This document shows positions 38,004 through 42,735 of a DNA stretch of 42,735 nt, in pieces. The position numbers were made by a program, and so were the translations under genes. The DNA comes from Candidatus Gastranaerophilales bacterium (lineage in GTDB: Bacteria > Cyanobacteriota > Vampirovibrionia > Gastranaerophilales > Gastranaerophilaceae), in contig JAEELO010000106.1 of assembly GCA_016282705.1 (NCBI GenBank), positions 1 to 42,735 of the forward strand, written 5' to 3'. A model generated the notes under the pieces. It did no database searches, had not been told where the DNA came from, and saw only the letters and a list, made by a program, of their open reading frames with translations. The number at the start of each line of letters is the position of its first letter. The first letter of the stretch is position 1.

Positions 38004-41000
38004 TTATACGGCTTTTTCTTTCATAACAAGTGTATACTTATATTCGGCACCGAAATCAGTTAAAAGGCTTATTCTGTTGTTTGCTCTTGTTACCTTTGTT
38101 TTAGGCGTTTGAGATTGTATGTTGCTGTTTATATTATTTTGTTTTGGTTGAATATATTTTTTCTTAGAAGGAACATTTGAATAATCTTTGCCGACAGTCC
38201 ATCTGAAGCCGCCTTGAAGCAGAACACCGTTTCTTCCGCCGTTTCTGAGCATAGTTTCAAAGAATGCCGTAAATCTGTCTTTCCAAGATTTTTGAAGACC
38301 TACACCATATTGAACATATGTTTTTTCAGCAAGCTTAGGTAATATGATATCATTAGCTTTAACTTGACCTCTGCCCATAAATATGTTCCAAACGACATCT
38401 GCACTTGCATATGGCTGCCAACCGTTTTTTGTATTTCCTATAACTTTAATACCCGGTGCAATTTGCAGTGCATTTATTGCATCTTGGTTTATTCTTACAC
38501 CTGCCGCATTTGTATAATCAAGTGTATTAACCCAGCTGTAGCCTGTAAATACTGAAGGTTGTACGATTATTTTGCCTTCTTTAAATTCAAAGTTATAACC
38601 TGTTTTATTAGCTATACCTGCGGTCAATAAAGTAATTTCATCTTTACCGAACATCGTATCGGCATCACCTGTTGATGCACCTGTAGAAACTGTGAAACCG
38701 GTAAAGAAATTACCTTTATATGCACTCAATGTTGCACCCAGGAAGCCTCCGTTCTGCTGCATTGATATTCCGTCATATGTCATATGGTTTCCGTTATATC
38801 CTACAAAACCTGATACAACACCTTTAAATCCGTTTCTCATATAGAACATATTAGTATCACCGCCATAGGTCATACCATATGCAATATTATCTACTTTAAC
38901 ACCGCCTTTTAGATTTACTCTTTCAAATGTTGTATATGGCTTTGTCCACATAGCTTGCGAAACTTCAGGTGCAATATTTTGATCGAAATCAACAACGGCT
39001 TCTAACGCAGCATATTTATGAGAATTTTCCGCAACTATTCTATCTTCTTTTGAATACTTCATGTATCTGTCCATATGATAGAATCCGTCGTGCATAGACT
39101 GCATTTGATTTTGGAAACCTGTTACTATGGCAGTTACACTTGATGCCATAATTGAAGGGTTAAAGTTTCTATATCCGCTGCCTGCCGGTTCATATGTTAA
39201 ATACCCGTCTGACACACTACCTTTAATATATCTTATAGGTGTTAATACTGTTGGTAAATCAAATGAATCGGAAGTAACATTGTTTTTGCCAAGGGTTGTA
39301 GTATCACCAAGGTGAATTCTAATATGGTCTTTTGTTGTCATACCGCTGACTTGAACTGCGCTTACGTTAAATGAACCGCCATTGTTCTTTATATATGAAG
39401 AAATAAATTTATCTGATTCTTCACTTCCCAAATCAAAATCAAGTCTAAGGTTTGTTTTGCCGTTTATGGTTACTTTACCTAAATTATATGTGGAATTTTT
39501 ACCGTCAAGAGCATCAATAGTACCTCCATTAGCTTCAAAACCTGAAACGTCTTTAACTTTATCAAATACTAATGTGCCGTTATAAAGAGCCAAAGTATTA
39601 TTATCAAGTTTATTGTTAAGTTTTACCGTTCCGCCATCAAGAGAATGTAATTCTACTCTGCCTGAACCTTTAATATCTCTTATGGTTGAACCTGAATCTA
39701 CATATTGGATAGTACCGTCATTGTTTATTGATTTACCTGTTAAACCTTTTATCTTAGAAACAATCGTACCTTTTTTCTTGTTATCAACATCACCTGATAC
39801 GGTACCGTCAATATTATCAAAAATACCGCTGTTTGTAAGTTTTGTACTAATTTTTGAATTATTATCAAATTTACCAGTTTTAGTATTTGTAACATCACCT
39901 GATATTTTGCCGTTATTTATGAAATTACCGGAATTCTTGACTTCATCTGTGATTGTTCCGTTATTATTAAATAGAGCATTTTCTTTGTTATTTGTTTTAC
40001 CTGTGATTGTACCATTGTTATCAGCTTGTCCGCTGTTGGTTACATTACCTGTGATATTGGATTTATTTGTCAACGTACCTGATGTATTAACATCACCGTT
40101 AATATTACCTTCGTTTGTTAATTTGCCGTTATTATTAACTTTTGCAATAATATCGGAATTATTTGTCAAATCACCAGTATTATTAACTTCGGCTTGAGTA
40201 ACAGAACCGTTATTAACAACCGTACCTGATGTATTTGTTGTACCGTTTCCTGTTATTGTATTTGTATTTGTGCCGCCTGTCAGGTTTAATGTATTACTGT
40301 TTTTAACTTCATTATCTGCTTTTAAGTTATCGGCATTTGAGGTTAAATCGCCTGAGTTTACTATAGAATTTGCAGCATATATTAAGGCGGTGTTATCTAA
40401 TGTTCCTGAGTTATCAAGATTATTTGAAACAGTAATTTTTGCATTATTTGTTAAATTACCTGAATTTGTAACATCCTTTTGACTTATCGGACCTTCATTT
40501 GTACTTTCGCCCGAGAAGTTTGTTGTGCCGTTACCTTTTACAGTATTTGTATTTGTACCGCCTGTCAGGTTCAGTGTATCTGAATTCTTAATACCGCCTG
40601 CAGCTGATAAATTACTTGCATTAGAGGTTAATGTACCGTCATTAGTTATTGCACCCGTTGTAGTTATTGAGCCTTTTGAATCATCAATATCTACACTGCC
40701 GGAAGTATTTGTAAATGTTTCCTGTTCAACATCTGCTTTAATATTTAAGTTATCCGCCGTATTTACGGTTGAACCATCTCCTGTTACTTTGCCCGTAATA
40801 TCGGTATCTGATTTAATGTTTAAATTACCGTTATTTGTTGTTGCTGCGGATAATGTTGTTGTACCTGTTCCGTCTATATTTATTGTTGCATCTGCAATAT
40901 TATTCAATTTGCCTGCAACGGTCATATTGTTGCCTGTTAAATTTAATTCTGCGTTTGCTACTGTATTCTTAACCGTTCCGTTGGCATTATCTATAGAATT

Positions 41001-42735
41001 TGTTATATTTAAAGTCTTTTTGTTATCAACAGTACCGTTATTAACCAAATTCTCTATTGTTGAAGAGCCTTTATTTGTTAATTTGTCATCTGATGTTGTT
41101 AAAGTAACTGTTTCTTGTTCAAGTTTTTCATTAATTGTAACATCGCCTGTTTTTGTTCCGTCGCCGACTGTTGTAGTGCCTGTACCTATTACTGTATCAA
41201 ATTTATCCGTACCAAATAAATTCAATGTACTGTTGTTATCAATATCTGTTGTATTGTCTGTCATAACAACATTTTCAAGATTTACTGTACCGGCAGTATT
41301 TACAATTGCGGTATCAAAACCTGACATCTCTGTTACATCAAATATACTTAATGTTTGCCCTGCTTTTACAGGTGATATACCTACGGTTGAACCCTGACCT
41401 GTTATCTTATGGTTATTACCGCTTATAGATAATGATTCACCGTTCAACGGAGTTAAATTTTCAGTAACATTTTCATCTTTTGACATAACATAAGCTTTTG
41501 TCTTTGTTAATGATTTAACTGCATTTACAAGGTCAGAATATTCAAATTTCAAATATCCGCCCGCTGTAGTTAGTTTAGAATCATCATCATTGGTTACATA
41601 TGTAATTATAAAGTTATCAAGATAGCCTTGTTGTGTAATTTTTGTACCTGAAATATTAACATTATTTTTTAATTTGTTATCTGCAACTTTTGCATAAGAA
41701 GGTATGTAATCAGGTGAATCAGTAGTTAAATTAATATCTTTAATTAATATTTTTGCATCACCCGTAACGCTTGTTGCACTTATATTATCGGCAGATTTAG
41801 TTGTTTCTCCTTCAGAAGAAAGGTTAACATCAATAGCCATAAATGCATTTTGATTTAATGTAACGGCACCTAATGAATAATCTTCCGTACCCGTTAATTG
41901 CTGAAGATTTAAATTACCGCCATTGGTTGTAAGTCCGGCTAATGATGTAATACCCATATTAGCAACACCGGCATATTCATCCTCACCAACAGTATAAGTA
42001 TCTAAACTTACAATATTATTGGTAATTGCGTGTGCGATAGTAACGTCACCTTTAATATGAGTTGTTCCGTTTGCACCTGAAATTGCACTTTGAGTTGTAC
42101 CGCCGGTCAGATTTAGTGTATTTGTATTAACAATACCGCCTGTTGCTGATAATTTATCGGCATTGGATGTTAATGTACCCGAATTTGTAATTTCAGCGGT
42201 TGTTGTTATTAAAGCATTATTTGTTAAATTACCTGTATTTGTGATATCTTTTTGGGTTATTTCGCTGTTATTTATACTTGTTCCGGAGAAGTTTGTTGTA
42301 CCTGCTCCTGTTATTTTATTTGCATTTGTTCCTCCGGTCAGGTTCAATGTAGCAGCATTTGCGATACCGCCTGTTGCTGATAATTTGCTTGCATTTGATA
42401 TTATTGTACCTGCATTTGTAATTACACCTGTTGTAGTTATTGAACCATTTGTTCCGATGTTTGTTAATGTGCCGGATGAAACAGTAACAGCAGATTGTTC
42501 AATTGCTCCCGAGTTGTCAAAGTTTGCGGTAAATTCAATTGTTCCTGAATTATCAGAAGATGTAAGTGTATTTGTATTGGAACCTCCATTAACTGTCATT
42601 GTACCTTTGTTATCTACCGTTCCTGCATTAGTAAGAGCAGCATCAAAAGAAGCACCTGAACCTATTGTTAATTTATTGTCTTCATTTATTGCGCCGCCTG
42701 TTATTTCAACACTATCCTGAACTAAAGAAGTGTTA
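38004..42735 (-). CDS. Autotransporter adhesin (type Va), N-terminus outside the window
   Basis: The frame stays open to the right edge, beyond the first in-window Met at 42599, so at least 1576 codons are visible and the signal peptide is missing. The passenger is a long Asn/Thr/Gly-rich beta-helix with degenerate repeats (ITNSGTLTSNADKLSATGG, NTLNLTGGTNTN and G-TTNFSG forms recur). It has a short non-repetitive stretch near 39.2-39.6 kb. An autotransporter barrel follows (about residues 1215-1470 counted from the 42599 Met), with QAMWTKPYTTFERV, TGFTVSTGASTGDAD and a final strand VLLQGGFRWTV. About 60 polar residues then follow the barrel, which is unusual. By family the barrel inserts in the outer membrane and displays the passenger, typically for adhesion. 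Confidence 0.9.
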   Translation of the reverse strand, partial: NTSLVQDSVEITGGAINEDNKLTIGSGASFDAALTNAGTVDNKGTMTVNGGSNTNTLTSSDNSGTIEFTANFDNSGAIEQSAVTVSSGTLTNIGTNGSITTTGVITNAGTIISNASKLSATGGIANAATLNLTGGTNANKITGAGTTNFSGTSINNSEITQKDITNTGNLTNNALITTTAEITNSGTLTSNADKLSATGGIVNTNTLNLTGGTTQSAISGANGTTHIKGDVTIAHAITNNIVSLDTYTVGEDEYAGVANMGITSLAGLTTNGGNLNLQQLTGTEDYSLGAVTLNQNAFMAIDVNLSSEGETTKSADNISATSVTGDAKILIKDINLTTDSPDYIPSYAKVADNKLKNNVNISGTKITQQGYLDNFIITYVTNDDDSKLTTAGGYLKFEYSDLVNAVKSLTKTKAYVMSKDENVTENLTPLNGESLSISGNNHKITGQGSTVGISPVKAGQTLSIFDVTEMSGFDTAIVNTAGTVNLENVVMTDNTTDIDNNSTLNLFGTDKFDTVIGTGTTTVGDGTKTGDVTINEKLEQETVTLTTSDDKLTNKGSSTIENLVNNGTVDNKKTLNITNSIDNANGTVKNTVANAELNLTGNNMTVAGKLNNIADATINIDGTGTTTLSAATTNNGNLNIKSDTDITGKVTGDGSTVNTADNLNIKADVEQETFTNTSGSVDIDDSKGSITTTGAITNDGTLTSNASNLSAAGGIKNSDTLNLTGGTNTNTVKGNGTTNFSGESTNEGPISQKDVTNSGNLTNNAKITVSNNLDNSGTLDNTALIYAANSIVNSGDLTSNADNLKADNEVKNSNTLNLTGGTNTNTITGNGTTNTSGTVVNNGSVTQAEVNNTGDLTNNSDIIAKVNNNGKLTNEGNINGDVNTSGTLTNKSNITGNVTNSGQADNNGTITGKTNNKENALFNNNGTITDEVKNSGNFINNGKISGDVTNTKTGKFDNNSKISTKLTNSGIFDNIDGTVSGDVDNKKKGTIVSKIKGLTGKSINNDGTIQYVDSGSTIRDIKGSGRVELHSLDGGTVKLNNKLDNNTLALYNGTLVFDKVKDVSGFEANGGTIDALDGKNSTYNLGKVTINGKTNLRLDFDLGSEESDKFISSYIKNNGGSFNVSAVQVSGMTTKDHIRIHLGDTTTLGKNNVTSDSFDLPTVLTPIRYIKGSVSDGYLTYEPAGSGYRNFNPSIMASSVTAIVTGFQNQMQSMHDGFYHMDRYMKYSKEDRIVAENSHKYAALEAVVDFDQNIAPEVSQAMWTKPYTTFERVNLKGGVKVDNIAYGMTYGGDTNMFYMRNGFKGVVSGFVGYNGNHMTYDGISMQQNGGFLGATLSAYKGNFFTGFTVSTGASTGDADTMFGKDEITLLTAGIANKTGYNFEFKEGKIIVQPSVFTGYSWVNTLDYTNAAGVRINQDAINALQIAPGIKVIGNTKNGWQPYASADVVWNIFMGRGQVKANDIILPKLAEKTYVQYGVGLQKSWKDRFTAFFETMLRNGGRNGVLLQGGFRWTVGKDYSNVPSKKKYIQPKQNNINSNIQSQTPKTKVTRANNRISLLTDFGAEYKYTLVMKEKAV

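Noticed and set aside
39613-42720. Long plus-strand frames opposite the autotransporter.
   Set aside because: They are antisense shadows of a low-complexity Asn/Thr/Gly gene, giving Val/Pro/Leu-rich translations without starts or ribosome sites.

Overview
The window is A+T-rich (visually about one third G+C), densely packed bacterial chromosome. The organism is most likely a Gastranaerophilales-type relative of Cyanobacteria (Melainabacteria/Vampirovibrionia), the gut lineage. The clues are a Ycf45-like ATPase with an R3H tail, a SigF-type sigma factor next to a prepilin peptidase, a multi-S1-domain ribosomal protein S1 of modest length, an SLH-domain surface protein, and an autotransporter with an outer-membrane barrel, which implies a diderm envelope. 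This is inference from family content; no rRNA or tRNA gene is present to confirm it.

Layout. 1-5.3 kb: the end of glyQ, a cationic-amino-acid-type permease, two small unknown proteins, an SLH protein and a cytosolic-looking TPR/HExxH protein. 5.4-9.2 kb: a 1260-residue SF1 helicase with an apparently dead first helicase module. 9.2-13.6 kb: a sigma-70 factor with a long leader, rpsA overlapped by a dNMP-kinase-like gene, and a TPR protein. 13.6-14.7 kb: a gene-free island with a 144-bp hairpin-rich tandem repeat and a roughly 500-bp segment bounded by 20-bp inverted repeats and outward-facing terminators. 14.7-17.2 kb: an acyl-ACP thioesterase and a three-gene ECF sigma/anti-sigma/Spy-like operon. 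17.3-19.9 kb: cdd, a SigF-like sigma factor and an enlarged prepilin peptidase, all on the minus strand. 20.1-23.6 kb: murA, a small overlapping gene, and the Ycf45-like ATPase behind a compact structured leader. 23.7-28.7 kb: a minus-strand operon of cell-wall amidase, murI and three membrane-anchored proteins, two of them paralogues. 28.8-32.8 kb: a secreted protein, aspS and dnaA. 32.8-36.2 kb: two paralogous polytopic membrane proteins separated by a copy of the last codons of dnaA. 36.2-38.0 kb: three overlapping genes for membrane or exported proteins, ending in an MFS transporter. 38.0 kb to the right edge: a giant autotransporter whose N-terminus lies outside the window.

How the genes fit together. 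Much of the window serves the envelope: peptidoglycan precursors (murA, murI), septal or wall hydrolysis (amidase), pilin processing (prepilin peptidase with a SigF-like regulator), surface proteins (SLH, autotransporter) and an envelope-stress-type sigma module. The rest is core information processing (glyQ, aspS, rpsA, dnaA, sigma factors). Several promoters place the -10 hexamer six or seven bases before the start codon, suggesting that leaderless mRNAs are common here.

The most notable unexplained items are the structured leader before the Ycf45-like gene, the inverted-repeat-bounded orphan segment near 14.1-14.6 kb, the dnaA tail carried along in a segmental duplication, and the tandem dead/live helicase.
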